Assembly: GCF_900221005.1 (NCBI RefSeq)
Contig: NZ_OBQI01000003.1
Location: forward strand, 558,001-622,000
Source: Blastococcus aggregatus
GTDB taxonomy: Bacteria > Actinomycetota > Actinomycetes > Mycobacteriales > Geodermatophilaceae
Length of the DNA: 64,000 nt
Direction of reading: 5' to 3'
Within the stretch, counting starts at the first letter, position 1. Each line of letters starts with the position of its first letter. The notes under the pieces are model-generated. The model ran no database searches, was not told where the DNA came from, and saw only the letters and a program-made list of their open reading frames with translations. Both the position numbers and the translations under genes were made by a program. Below are positions 1-10,277 of the stretch, in pieces.

Positions 1-4
1 CCCC

Positions 5-790
5 GTGGAGGACGCTCCCCCGCTGTCGGACAACCGGCGCCGCGCCCAGCGCACCGCCCCGCTCTTCACCGAACTGGCGACCCTGGAGAAGGGTGACCCG
101 CGTCGCGAGCGGCTGCGCGAGATCCTCGTCGAGGAGCACCTTCCGCTGGTGCGGCACTTCGCCCGCCGGTTCAGCAACCGCGGCGAGCCCTTCGACGACC
201 TCCTCCAGGTCGGCACCCTCGGGCTGATCGCAGCGATCGACCGGTTCGACCCGAGCCGCGGCGTGGAGTTCCTCTCCTTCGCGGTGCCGACGATCACCGG
301 TGAGATCAAGCGGCACTTCCGCGACCAGGGCTGGTCGGTGCGGGTTCCGCGCCGGCTGCAGGAGCTGCACCTGTCGCTCAACGCCGCGGTGGGCGAGCTG
401 GCCCAGAAGAACGGCCGCGCACCCACGCCGAGCGAGCTGGCCCAGCACCTGGGCATCCCGCGCGAGGAGGTCCTCGAGGGCCTCGCCGTCGCGAACGCCT
501 ACCGCAGCAGCTCGCTCGACGAGCGGCTCTCCGGGGACGACGACTCCCCCACCCTCGCCGCGACGCTGGGCGAGGAGGACGCCGCGCTCGAGGGCGTGGA
601 GTACCGGGAGTCGCTGCAGCCGCTGCTGGCCACCATCCCGGCCCGCGAGCGCCGGATCCTCATCCTGCGGTTCTTCGGGAACATGACCCAGTCGCAGATC
701 GCCGCGGACATCGGCATCTCGCAGATGCACGTCTCGCGGCTGCTGTCCCAGACGCTGGCCAAGCTGCGCGAAGGCCTGCTCAAGGATTGA
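5..790 (+). CDS. SigB/SigF-family RNA polymerase sigma factor
   Basis: Group 3 sigma-70 factor that directs RNA polymerase to stress or development promoters. Region 2 (about residues 42-112) contains DLLQVGTLGLIAAIDRFDP and GEIKRHFRDQGWSVRVPRR, the hallmark of the SigB/SigF/SigG family. Region 3 lies at about 120-190 and the region 4 helix-turn-helix at about 205-258 (MTQSQIAADIGISQMHVSR). The 261 aa length is usual for the family. The GTG start at base 5 is the first one visible, so the true start could lie before the window. Genes of this family often follow an anti-sigma (RsbW) gene, which would be outside the window. A large hairpin follows the stop. It could equally be named sigF or sigB, so no symbol is given. 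Confidence 0.93.
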   Translation: MEDAPPLSDNRRRAQRTAPLFTELATLEKGDPRRERLREILVEEHLPLVRHFARRFSNRGEPFDDLLQVGTLGLIAAIDRFDPSRGVEFLSFAVPTITGEIKRHFRDQGWSVRVPRRLQELHLSLNAAVGELAQKNGRAPTPSELAQHLGIPREEVLEGLAVANAYRSSSLDERLSGDDDSPTLAATLGEEDAALEGVEYRESLQPLLATIPARERRILILRFFGNMTQSQIAADIGISQMHVSRLLSQTLAKLREGLLKD

Positions 791-816
791 TCCCGTGCGG
801 TCCTCCGGACCGCTAC

Positions 817-877
817 GGCGAGTGCGACGAAGTGGTGGCCATCGACTGCTGATCGCCACCACTTCGTCGCACTCGCC
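817..877. terminator. 23-bp perfect inverted repeat between convergent genes
   Basis: The arms 817-839 and 855-877 are perfect reverse complements (left arm begins GGCGAGTGCGACGAAG). The loop is 15 nt (840-854). It sits between the stop of the sigma factor gene (790) and the stop of the slipin gene (912), so it can terminate both. Neither side has a U-tract. The arm is less GC-pure than the other stems in this window, so it might be a dispersed palindromic repeat that doubles as a terminator. Confidence 0.7.
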
Positions 878-911
878 CCCGCGCGGCCCGGCAGAGGTAC
901 CTCTGCCTACG

Positions 912-2081
912 TCACTGGGGGCGGGGCGCGTCGTCGCCCGGCAGGTCCGGGGTGACCTCCGACAGCGGCGGCGGGGTGGGGATCACCGGGGTCGAGTCGG
1001 TGATGCTGGTCAGCTCGATCTTCGCCTCGGGCTGGTCGGCCGCCTTGGGCAGCTGCGACTCGAACCAGCTGCTGGTGTCGATGCCGCCGTCGGCAGGAGC
1101 GCTGCGGCCCTCGACCGAGGGGCCGACGTCCATCCACGAGGTGCCCTTCTCGGCGCCGCCCAGACCGGCCAACCCCTCGAGCGCCTTGCTGAACTCGCTG
1201 GGGACGATCCACATCTTGTTGGCGTCGCCCTTCGCGATCTGCGGGAGCGTCTGCAGGTACTGGTAGGCCAGCAGCCCCTGGTCGGGCTTGCCGTCGTGGA
1301 TGGCCTGGAAGACCGTCTCGATCGACTTCGCCTGACCCTGCGCCTGCAGGAACAGCGCGGCCCGCTCACCCTCGGCGCGCAGGATGCGGCTCTGCCGCTC
1401 CGCCTCCGCCTCGAGGATCGCGGCCTGCTTGCGGCCCTCCGCGGAGAGGATCGCCGAGGCCTTGTCGCCCTCGGCCGAGGTGATCGCCGCCTGGCGGTGC
1501 CCCTCGGCGGTGAGGATGACCGCGCGCTTGTCGCGGTCGGCGCGCATCTGCTTCTCCATGGAGTCCTGGATGGAGTGCGGCGGGTCGATCGCCTTGATCT
1601 CCACCCGGGCCACCCGCAGGCCCCACGGGCCCGTGGTCCCGTCGAGCACCTCGCGCAGCTGGCTGTTGATGCCGTCGCGACCGGTCAGCGCGCCCTCGAG
1701 GTTGAGCCCACCGACGACGTTGCGCAGCGTCGTCGTGGTCAGCTGCTCCATGCCGGTGATGTAGTTCGCGATCCCGTAGACGGCCAGCTTGGGGTCGGTC
1801 ACCTGGAAGTAGACGACGGTGTCGATGCCGACCTGCAGGTTGTCGGCGGTGATGACCGGCTGGGGCGGGAACGAGATCACCTGCTCGCGCAGGTCGATCG
1901 TCGCGCGCACGCGGTCGACGAACGGCACCAGGATCGACAGGCCGGGGCTCAGCGTGCGGCTGTAGCGGCCCAGCCGCTCGATCACCTTGGCCTGGGCCTG
2001 CGGGACGATGGTGACGCTCTTGGCGAGCACGAAGATCAAGAGCAGCGCGACGACGATCAGGGCGATCAGGGCGGGCTCCAC
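912..2081 (-). CDS. SPFH/band-7 domain protein (slipin, stomatin family)
   Basis: Membrane-anchored scaffold protein of the stomatin/prohibitin/flotillin superfamily, thought to organise membrane domains. An N-terminal membrane segment (about residues 4-24, hydrophobic Leu/Ile/Val) is followed by the band-7 domain (about 28-190; VPQAQAKVIERLGRYSRTL, SPGLSILVPFVDRV). Next comes an Ala/Glu/Arg-rich coiled coil (about 190-260) with repeated AEG-RQAAI-type units, then a Pro-rich acidic tail. The start is GTG, with AGGAG about 8 nt upstream. It lies 78 bp downstream of the NfeD gene on the same strand. That NfeD-slipin pairing is known for this family and implies a common transcript. Length 389 aa. 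Confidence 0.92.
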   Translation of the reverse strand: MEPALIALIVVALLLIFVLAKSVTIVPQAQAKVIERLGRYSRTLSPGLSILVPFVDRVRATIDLREQVISFPPQPVITADNLQVGIDTVVYFQVTDPKLAVYGIANYITGMEQLTTTTLRNVVGGLNLEGALTGRDGINSQLREVLDGTTGPWGLRVARVEIKAIDPPHSIQDSMEKQMRADRDKRAVILTAEGHRQAAITSAEGDKASAILSAEGRKQAAILEAEAERQSRILRAEGERAALFLQAQGQAKSIETVFQAIHDGKPDQGLLAYQYLQTLPQIAKGDANKMWIVPSEFSKALEGLAGLGGAEKGTSWMDVGPSVEGRSAPADGGIDTSSWFESQLPKAADQPEAKIELTSITDSTPVIPTPPPLSEVTPDLPGDDAPRPQ

Positions 2082-2159
2082 ACGGGGCTCCTTCGTCGGG
2101 GACGGTCGAATCCGACCCTTTCACGTCGGGTCCCGCCGGTCACGCGCCCGGCCGACCGT

Positions 2160-2597
2160 TCACTCCAGGGCGTCGCCCACCACGGCGGTGGCCCCGTCGA
2201 TCTGCAGGATGCGGACCGTCGTCCCGATCGCGAAGACCTCGCCGTCGTACTGGCTGCGGGCCGACCACTCGTCGGCGCCCAGCCGGATGCGGCCACCGGC
2301 GACGTCCACCGCCCGGCTGACGACGGCGGTGCGGCCGACGAGGCCCTCGACGCCGTCCAGCTGCAGGGGGGTGCGCTCGACGAGGTGCCGCTTGGCGATC
2401 GGCCGGACGACGGCGAGCAGCGCCACCGACACGGCGATGAAGGCGACCAGCTGGAGCGCGACCGCGCCGCCGGAGACCGCGACCGCCAGGCCGCCGAGCG
2501 CGCCGCCGGCGAACATCAGCAGCACCAGGTCGAGGGTGAGCAGCTCGCCACCGACGAACAGGCCGGAGGCGATGAGCCAGAGCAGCCAGGCAGCCAT
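2160..2597 (-). CDS. NfeD family membrane protein
   Basis: Short NfeD (NfeD1b type) protein of 145 aa. Residues 1-75 form hydrophobic membrane segments (LLWLIASGLFVGGELLTLDL, LVAFIAVSVALLAVV). Residues about 88-145 form the soluble OB-fold-like domain (GLVGRTAVVSRAVDVAGGRI). NfeD proteins partner with SPFH slipins in the membrane, and the slipin gene follows directly on the same strand. No protease domain is present, so this is the short class and not the long ClpP-fused class. ATG start. The gene is divergent from the next gene at 2654 with only 56 bp between them. Confidence 0.9.
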   Translation of the reverse strand: MAAWLLWLIASGLFVGGELLTLDLVLLMFAGGALGGLAVAVSGGAVALQLVAFIAVSVALLAVVRPIAKRHLVERTPLQLDGVEGLVGRTAVVSRAVDVAGGRIRLGADEWSARSQYDGEVFAIGTTVRILQIDGATAVVGDALE

Positions 2598-2653
2598 ACC
2601 GCGAGTCTGGCAGAGCCGGGCGCCGATGGCCGACGTCGACGTAGCCTCGGCCG

Positions 2654-3391
2654 GTGCACGACTTCCCCGCGGGCCGCGTCGCGGCGTGGGCCACCGCCTG
2701 GCTCACCGGACGCACCTCCTACGACGAGACGCTCGACGCCGTCACCGGCGAGCACGCCCACCGCGTGAGCGGGCTGCCCGGCACGTCCGGCGCCGTCCCC
2801 CTGGGCGAGGCGCTCAGCGCCCTGCGGGGCCTGGGCGAGCGACGGCTGCGCCTCGTCCTCCCGGCGCCGGGTGACGTCCGGGGGCTCCCCTCGATCCCGG
2901 GCCTCGCGCCGGTCGCGCTGGAGGCCGGGCAGGCCGCCGTCGGCGATCGGGTCGTGCTCGTGCCCGAGCCGCTGGGCGCCGAGGTGCTGGAGTGGACGGC
3001 CTTCCCGCTCGACGGCGCCGCCCCTCCGCCTCCGCCGGCCGAGGGCACGCTGCGGTCCGCGTCGGGTCAGCTGGCCCTGGCGATCACCCGGTCCGCGCGC
3101 ACCCTCGGCGAGCTGGACCTCGCCCGCTGGCACCCCGAGGTCCCCGAACTGCTCGCCGGGCTGGCCCAGCCGTTGCCGGCGCCGGGCCTGCCCCCCGACC
3201 ACGAACCGCTCGCCCTGGCGATCCTGGGCCGGGCGCTCCGTGTCGCCGCCGTCCTGGACCTGGCGCTGGCCGACGCGCCGGGCGGAGCGGTCAACCAGGC
3301 CCAGGCCGCTCGCCGCGACGCCGTCCTCCGCCCGCTCTCCGGAGCCGTGCGCGAGGCGGTGACCGCCGCGTACAACGCGGTCCCGCGCTGA
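2654..3391 (+). CDS. Conserved hypothetical protein
   Basis: 245 aa protein that I cannot assign to a named family. Codon usage is fully typical and the frame is open to just before argG, which supports a real gene. The N-terminus (DFPAGRVAAWATAWLTGRTSYDETL reading, GTG start) looks soluble. The middle is rich in Leu, Pro and Val with no signal peptide or membrane helix. The C-terminus is helical and ends REAVTAAYNAVPR. It is divergent from nfeD, and its stop is 45 bp before the argG start, within the presumed argG promoter region. The architecture resembles actinobacterial-only orphan proteins, but no function can be stated. Confidence 0.72.
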   Translation: MHDFPAGRVAAWATAWLTGRTSYDETLDAVTGEHAHRVSGLPGTSGAVPLGEALSALRGLGERRLRLVLPAPGDVRGLPSIPGLAPVALEAGQAAVGDRVVLVPEPLGAEVLEWTAFPLDGAAPPPPPAEGTLRSASGQLALAITRSARTLGELDLARWHPEVPELLAGLAQPLPAPGLPPDHEPLALAILGRALRVAAVLDLALADAPGGAVNQAQAARRDAVLRPLSGAVREAVTAAYNAVPR

Positions 3392-3406
3392 CCGCGGACC
3401 CGGTGC

Positions 3407-3424
3407 TGCATGGTCATGCATCGT
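3407..3424. promoter_or_regulatory. Candidate ARG box (ArgR operator) upstream of argG
   Basis: TGCATGGTCATGCA at 3407-3420 is a palindrome with 6-bp arms and a 2-bp spacer. It is followed by AT-richer sequence (GTGAATACTT), which is rare in this genome. It lies 22 bp before the argG start, where an arginine repressor site would overlap the promoter. The TGCAT half-sites resemble actinobacterial ARG boxes as I remember them. No argR gene is in the window. Confidence 0.45.
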
Positions 3425-3429
3425 CGTGA

Positions 3430-4890
<1,461 letters not shown>

Positions 4891-4939
4891 CGCGCGAACC
4901 CCTCCTGCCGCCGGGCGGGCGGGCCTACCGTGACCCGGC

Positions 4940-5572
4940 ATGACCGAGCAGATGACGATGAACCGGGTCATCCATTCCGCGGTACGGCGCGACCTGGATC
5001 GCCTGGCGGACGCCCTGATCCGGATGCAGGACGGCGACCGGCCGCGCGCGCAGGCGCTCGACCGGGCCTACCGGAACCTGCAGACCGAGCTCACCCACCA
5101 CCACGAGGGCGAGGACACCCACATCTGGCCGATGCTCGCCTCCGTGGGCGTCGACCGGGGGCTGCTCGACGCCATGGAGAGCGAGCACTCCGCCATGGCC
5201 GGGGCCCTGGCGGAGACGGCGACCGCCATGTCGACGGTGGCCGCGACCGGCGCCGGCACGGACGCCGCCGCGGCGCGGGACAGCCTGCTGCGCACCCGGG
5301 ACGTCGTCGAGCGGCACCTCCGGCACGAGGAGACCGAGCTCGAGCCGCAGCTGGCCCCGCACACGGAGACGCCGGAGTGGCACGCCGTCGAGAAGAAGCT
5401 GCGCAGCCAGCCGCTCCCCGTCGCCGGCCGCTTCTTCGCCTGGCTCACCGACGGCATGACCGAGGAGAACCGCGCCTTCCTGAAGCGCACGGTCCCCTCG
5501 CCGGTGGTGACCGTGATGTCCCGGGTCTTCGGACGGCGCTACTACAAGGACGTCGCCCCGACCTGGCGGTGA
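4940..5572 (+). CDS. Hemerythrin HHE domain protein
   Basis: Four-helix-bundle hemerythrin-like protein with a likely non-heme di-iron site that could bind O2 or NO or sense iron and redox state. Residues 1-150 hold the iron-ligand pattern: His in NRVIHSAVRRDL, HHHEGEDTHIWPML, ESEHSAMAGAL and VERHLRHEETELEPQL. Residues 150-210 form a helical C-terminal extension (GRFFAWLTDGMTEENRAFLK, ending YYKDVAPTWR) seen in actinobacterial members. It follows argG by 49 bp on the same strand but has no pathway link to it. A second, unrelated-length hemerythrin lies at 38.8 kb. ATG start, 210 aa, cytoplasmic. Confidence 0.9.
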   Translation: MTEQMTMNRVIHSAVRRDLDRLADALIRMQDGDRPRAQALDRAYRNLQTELTHHHEGEDTHIWPMLASVGVDRGLLDAMESEHSAMAGALAETATAMSTVAATGAGTDAAAARDSLLRTRDVVERHLRHEETELEPQLAPHTETPEWHAVEKKLRSQPLPVAGRFFAWLTDGMTEENRAFLKRTVPSPVVTVMSRVFGRRYYKDVAPTWR

Positions 5573-5594
5573 GGGCCCGCGGCCCGCCCGGACG

Positions 5595-6737
5595 TCACGC
5601 GGTCGGGCGCGGCCTCGGCGGCACGAAACAGCAGGACGCGGGACAGTTCGTCCCGAGGCGCGGCTCGCCTCCGGCACGACGCTCGGCGAGGAGATCCGCC
5701 AGGGCACTGACGAACGCCGGGTGCGTGCCCGCCGTCGCGGCGCGGGCGAAGGCCAGCCCGAGCTCCTCGGCGGTCTCCTTGGCCTCGTTGTCCAGGTCCC
5801 AGATCACCTCGAGGTGGTCGCTGACGAACCCGACGGGGAAGAGGACGACGGCCTGCTCCCCCGCCTGAGCCAGCGCCTTCAGGTGGTCGTTGACGTCGGG
5901 CTCGAGCCAGGGCACCGACGGCGGGCCGCTGCGGCTCTGCCAGACGAGGTCGAACGGACGGCCGGGGGCGACCAGGTCGACGACCTGCCGGGCCGCGGCC
6001 TCGAGCTCGGCCTCGTAGGCGTGCCCCGCGGGGCCGGCGACGGCGGCCATCGAGTCGGGGATGCTGTGCGCGGTGGCGACCAGCCGGGCGCCGTCGCGGA
6101 GCTCCTCGGGCAGCTCGGCGAGCGCGGCGGCCAGCGCGTCGGCGTTGGCCCGCACGAAGCCCTCGGCGTCGAAGTAGTGCGGCAGCTTCTCCGCCGTCGG
6201 CCCGCTGGGTGCGCTCGCGTCGCCGGTCATCGCGGCGCGCGCCCGGGCGATGTCCTCGTGGTACTGCCGGCACCCGGAGAACGAGGCGTAGGCCGACGTC
6301 GCCAGGACGTAGGCGTGCTGGATGCCGTCGTCGGCCATCTGCTGCCAGACGTCCTCGACGTAGGGCGCCCAGTTGCGGTTGCCCCAGTAGACGGGCAGGC
6401 CGATGCCGGCCGCGCGCAGCGCACCCTGGAGCGCGCCGATCAGCGCCTTGTTCTGGTCGTTGATCGGGCTGACGCCGCCGAAGTGGTGGTAGTGCTCGGC
6501 GACCTCCTCCAGCCGCTCGCGCGGGATCCCGCGGCCGCGCGTGACGTTCCCCAGGAACGGCATGACGTCGTCGGGGCCCTCGGGGCCGCCGAAGGAGAGC
6601 AGCAGGAGCGCCTCGCGGCGGCCCGCCGGAGCGGGCGCGGACGACGGCGCGACGCCGCCGTTGTTGCGGACGGCCAGGGACGGGTCCTCGTCGGGACGCT
6701 GACCGGCAGGGGTGATGTCTACGATGGCGCGGGGCAC
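5595..6737 (-). CDS. hemH: Ferrochelatase (coproporphyrin ferrochelatase type)
   Basis: Inserts Fe2+ into the porphyrin at the end of heme synthesis. In actinobacteria the substrate is coproporphyrin III (CpfC route). Visible motifs are LLSFGGPEGPDDVMPFL near the start, YWGNRNWAPYVEDV, the catalytic His in TAHSIPDSMA, and PVGFVSDHLEVIWDLDNEA with the conserved acidic residue. One Cys in FSGCRQYHED and three near the C-terminus (NCPASCCF) are positioned like the [2Fe-2S] ligands reported for some ferrochelatases. The GTG start gives a disordered leader of about 45 aa before the fold. It is third in the fabG-inhA-hemH order, 48 bp after inhA, a synteny shared with mycobacteria. Confidence 0.94.
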   Translation of the reverse strand: MPRAIVDITPAGQRPDEDPSLAVRNNGGVAPSSAPAPAGRREALLLLSFGGPEGPDDVMPFLGNVTRGRGIPRERLEEVAEHYHHFGGVSPINDQNKALIGALQGALRAAGIGLPVYWGNRNWAPYVEDVWQQMADDGIQHAYVLATSAYASFSGCRQYHEDIARARAAMTGDASAPSGPTAEKLPHYFDAEGFVRANADALAAALAELPEELRDGARLVATAHSIPDSMAAVAGPAGHAYEAELEAAARQVVDLVAPGRPFDLVWQSRSGPPSVPWLEPDVNDHLKALAQAGEQAVVLFPVGFVSDHLEVIWDLDNEAKETAEELGLAFARAATAGTHPAFVSALADLLAERRAGGEPRLGTNCPASCCFVPPRPRPTA

Positions 6738-6785
6738 GTGGGTTCTTTCCGGTTGCGGGGCGGTTCTGGATGCAGCCGTGCCGGC

Positions 6786-7561
6786 TCACACACCGACGGC
6801 GTGGAAGCCGCCGTCGACGTGGACGATCTCACCGGTGGTGGCGGGGAACCAGTCGGAGAGCAGGGCGACGACGGCCTTGCCCGCGGGGGCGGTGTCGGTG
6901 ACCGACCAGCCCAGCGGCGCCCGGCCCTCCCAGGCCTCCTCGAACTGGGCGCTGCCCGGGATGGACTTCATCGCCATGCTGCGCAGCGGACCGGCGGCCA
7001 CGATGTTGGACCGCACGCCCTCGGGGCCGAGTTCGCGGGCGACGTAGCGGCTGGTCGACTCCAGCGCCGCCTTCGCCGCGCCCATCCAGCCGTACACCGG
7101 CCAGGCGACGGAGGCGTCGAAGGTCAGCCCGACGACGGACGACGGGTTCGCCAGCAGCGGCCGGCAGGCCTGGGTGAGCGAGGCGTAGGACCAGGCCGAC
7201 ACCTGGAAGGCGGTGGCGGCGTGCTCCCACGCCACCTCCGGGAAGCCCTCGCCCATCGCCTCCTGCGGCGCGAAGCCGATCGAGTGGACGACCCCGTCGA
7301 GGGAGTCGAAGCCCTGCTCCCGGAGCCGGCCGGCCAGCGCGGCCAGGTGCTCGGTGTCGGTGACGTCGAGCTCGACGACCGGCGCCTCCTGCGGCAGCCG
7401 CTTGGCGATCCGCTGGCACAGCGACAGCGCCCGGCCGAAGTTCGACAGGACGACGGTGGCGCCCTGTTCCTGCGCGATGCGGGCCGTCGCGAAGGCGATC
7501 GACGCCTCGGTCAGCACGCCGGTGACCAGCACCTTCTTGCCCTCGAGAATGCCGCCGCTCA

Positions 7562-7562
<1 letters not shown>
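6786..7562 (-). CDS. inhA: NADH-dependent enoyl-ACP reductase, FabI/InhA type
   Basis: Reduces trans-2-enoyl-ACP in the last step of FAS-II elongation. A Rossmann SDR fold of 258 aa. The nucleotide motif is GVLTEASIAFATARIAQEQG (FabI-type GxxxxxSIA), and HSIGFAPQEAMGEGF, FDASVAWPVYGWMGAAKAAL and the catalytic Tyr-x6-Lys (YGWMGAAK) are present. The start codon ATG overlaps the stop of fabG in TGATG, so the two are translationally coupled. The longer frame continuing upstream is open by chance. Placement between fabG and hemH matches the mycobacterial mabA-inhA-hemZ operon. The equivalent FabI name is also acceptable. Confidence 0.95.
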
Positions 7563-8305
<743 letters not shown>

Positions 8306-8425
8306 CTATCCCCTGGTCCGGGGGGCCACCGCCTACCCGCCGGTACGGCAGGAGGCGCGGTGCGTGGGACATCCGACATCTCGAGTTCTTGCCAACGTCG
8401 CCTCCCGGCAGGGACAGTCGTGCGC

Positions 8426-8441
8426 GTCGCGACATCGCGAC
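8426..8441. promoter_or_regulatory. Palindrome upstream of phosphatase gene
   Basis: GTCGCGACATCGCGAC: 7-bp perfect arms around a 2-bp spacer, 19 bp before the ATG of the PP2C phosphatase gene in the divergent fabG/phosphatase region. It could be an operator or a short mRNA hairpin over the ribosome binding region. The regulator is unknown. Confidence 0.3.
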
Positions 8442-8460
8442 CACACGTGGTGGGCGAGGG

Positions 8461-9786
8461 ATGACGCAGGACGACACACGCTCGACGTACGCGCCGGGCC
8501 GGCCCCAGGGCGCGCTCACCGGGGTCGGGTTCGCCGACCCCGACGGCCGGGCCCGTACCGAGAGCCTGGGCGAGCGGGTGCTCGGATCGCTCCTCGACCG
8601 GGCGCACCTCATGCCGCCGCGCCTGGTCGGCCAGCTGGTGGCCCAGGAGATCGAGGCCATGGGCGGGCGCGACGTCGCCATCTACCTGCAGGACTTCGAG
8701 CACTCGGTCCTGCGGCCGCTGCAGGGCACCGGCCTGACCGGCGTGGCCGAGCCGATCGACGACAGCGCCGCCGGCACCGCCTTCCGCACCGACCGGCCGT
8801 GCGAGGTCGGGCAGCCCGACGGCGCCGTCCGGTTGTTCATGCCGATGCTCGACGGCTCCGACCGCGTCGGCGTCCTCGCGCTCACCCTGCCCGCGGTCGA
8901 CGACAACGACCGCCGGCTGGCCCAGCGCATCGCCGGGCTGACCGCCGACCTCGTGGTGACCAAGTCCGGCTACACCGACACGTTCGCGCGCACGCGGATG
9001 GCCTCGCCCATGACCCTGTCCGCCCACCTCCAGTGGCAGATGCTGCCGCCCATGGTCATGACGACGCCGGACCTGGCCCTGGCCGGCGCCCTCGAGCCGG
9101 CCTACGACGTGGGTGGGGACAGCTTCGACTACGCCCTGGACGAGCACACCCTGCACCTGGCCGTGTTCGACGCCATGGGCCACGGCGTCGAGGCCGCCAC
9201 CATGGCGACCCTGCTCATCGCGGCGTACCGCCACGGCCGGCTCAACGACAGCGACCTGACCGACATGTACGCCGAGATGGACTCGGTCATGGCCGACTCC
9301 TACCCCGGGCGGTTCGCCACCGCGCTGATCGGGCGGCTGGAGACGACGACCGGCGAGCTGACCTGGGTCAACGCCGGGCACCCGCCGGGCCTGCTGATCC
9401 GGGGCGGCCGGGTGGTCGAGGAGCTGACCGGGCGGGTCAGCCGCCCGGTCGGGTTCGGGAACGGCGAGGCGTACGTCCACTCGACCACGTTGCGCCCGCA
9501 CGACCGGGTCTTCTTCTTCACCGACGGCGTGGTGGAGGAACGGATGCCCGACGGCGTCCAGTTCGGCGAGCAGCGGCTCCGGGAGTTCATCGAGGACAAC
9601 GCGGTGCACGCCCTGCCCGTGGCCGAGACCGTCCGGTTGCTCTCCCACGCGCTGCTGCGGGGACGGGGCGGGCGGACCTCCGACGACGCCTCGCTGCTCA
9701 TGGTCGAGTGGTCGGGCCCGCCGCGGGACGACGAGCTCTCGCGCGGCCGGGTCGGTGCCCTCCCGGCGGGCACCGTCGCCGACTGA
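8461..9786 (+). CDS. PP2C-family (SpoIIE/RsbU-type) serine phosphatase with N-terminal sensory region
   Basis: Likely dephosphorylates an anti-sigma-factor antagonist in a partner-switching cascade. Residues about 35-200 look like a divergent GAF-type sensor (IYLQDFEHSVLRPLQGTG, FRTDRPCEVGQPDG). Residues about 205-435 are the SpoIIE phosphatase: LQWQMLPPM, the metal Asp in DVGGDSFDYAL, FDAMGHGVEAATMATLL, VNAGHPPGLLIRGG and FFFTDGVVEERMPDG. The ATG at 8461 has GGCGAGGG directly upstream. Earlier in-frame starts run into the opposite fabG gene. Soluble, 441 aa. A SigB/SigF-type sigma factor is about 8 kb away, which fits a general stress network, but no rsbV or rsbW is adjacent. Confidence 0.9.
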   Translation: MTQDDTRSTYAPGRPQGALTGVGFADPDGRARTESLGERVLGSLLDRAHLMPPRLVGQLVAQEIEAMGGRDVAIYLQDFEHSVLRPLQGTGLTGVAEPIDDSAAGTAFRTDRPCEVGQPDGAVRLFMPMLDGSDRVGVLALTLPAVDDNDRRLAQRIAGLTADLVVTKSGYTDTFARTRMASPMTLSAHLQWQMLPPMVMTTPDLALAGALEPAYDVGGDSFDYALDEHTLHLAVFDAMGHGVEAATMATLLIAAYRHGRLNDSDLTDMYAEMDSVMADSYPGRFATALIGRLETTTGELTWVNAGHPPGLLIRGGRVVEELTGRVSRPVGFGNGEAYVHSTTLRPHDRVFFFTDGVVEERMPDGVQFGEQRLREFIEDNAVHALPVAETVRLLSHALLRGRGGRTSDDASLLMVEWSGPPRDDELSRGRVGALPAGTVAD

Positions 9787-9796
9787 GCGTCCGGCG

Positions 9797-10216
9797 TCAG
9801 CCGCGCCGGTCACGCAGGCGGCGCAGGTCGCGGCGGGTCCAGCCGCCGCCGAACAGGGCCCACAGCACCAGGACCGGCTGGAAGAACAGCCGGCCCAGCC
9901 GCTTGCCGTCGGTGTCCAGGCCGAAGGCGTCGGTGCCCTCGAGGTACTGGCCCACGTTGCCCGGGAAGATCACCACGAAGAACGCCGCGAGCAGCCCGCC
10001 GACGAACCGCTTCCTCGTCGGCAGCAGGGCGAAGGACGCGCCCAGGGCGATCTCGGCGACGCCGGACCCCAGCACCGTCAGGTCCTCGTCGACCGGGAAC
10101 CAGCCGGGCACCTGGGCCCGGAACTCCTGCCGCTGGGTGGTCAGGTGCAGCACGCCCGCGCCGACCATGGTGGCGCCGAGCAGCAGACGAGCGGCGGTGC
10201 GCGGCAGCGAGCTCAT
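9797..10216 (-). CDS. DoxX-like small integral membrane protein
   Basis: 139 aa with about four hydrophobic segments: AARLLLGATMVGAGVLHLTT, LTVLGSGVAEIALGASFALL, FVGGLLAAFFVVIFPGNVGQ and LGRLFFQPVLVLWALFGGGW. This size and layout match the DoxX/DoxD-like (YphA) membrane family. Family members are linked to redox and sulfur metabolism, but the function here is unknown. The C-terminus is basic (RRDLRRLRDRRG), suggesting a cytoplasmic tail. It is convergent with the phosphatase gene (10 bp apart) and divergent from the crotonase gene. ATG start. Confidence 0.75.
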   Translation of the reverse strand: MSSLPRTAARLLLGATMVGAGVLHLTTQRQEFRAQVPGWFPVDEDLTVLGSGVAEIALGASFALLPTRKRFVGGLLAAFFVVIFPGNVGQYLEGTDAFGLDTDGKRLGRLFFQPVLVLWALFGGGWTRRDLRRLRDRRG

Positions 10217-10277
10217 GGCGACACCCTAGGCAGGGCCGTCGTTGACAGCCCGGCCGTTCCGCCCGTAGACAGCGCGG

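Noticed and set aside
2104..2117. GGTCGAATCCGACC resembles a tRNA T-arm
   Set aside because: No acceptor stem, anticodon arm or D-arm can be drawn around it; it lies in the short NfeD-slipin gap.
795..2768. 657-codon plus-strand frame across the slipin and NfeD genes
   Set aside because: It crosses a strong hairpin and two genes with clear domains on the minus strand, so it is composition-driven.
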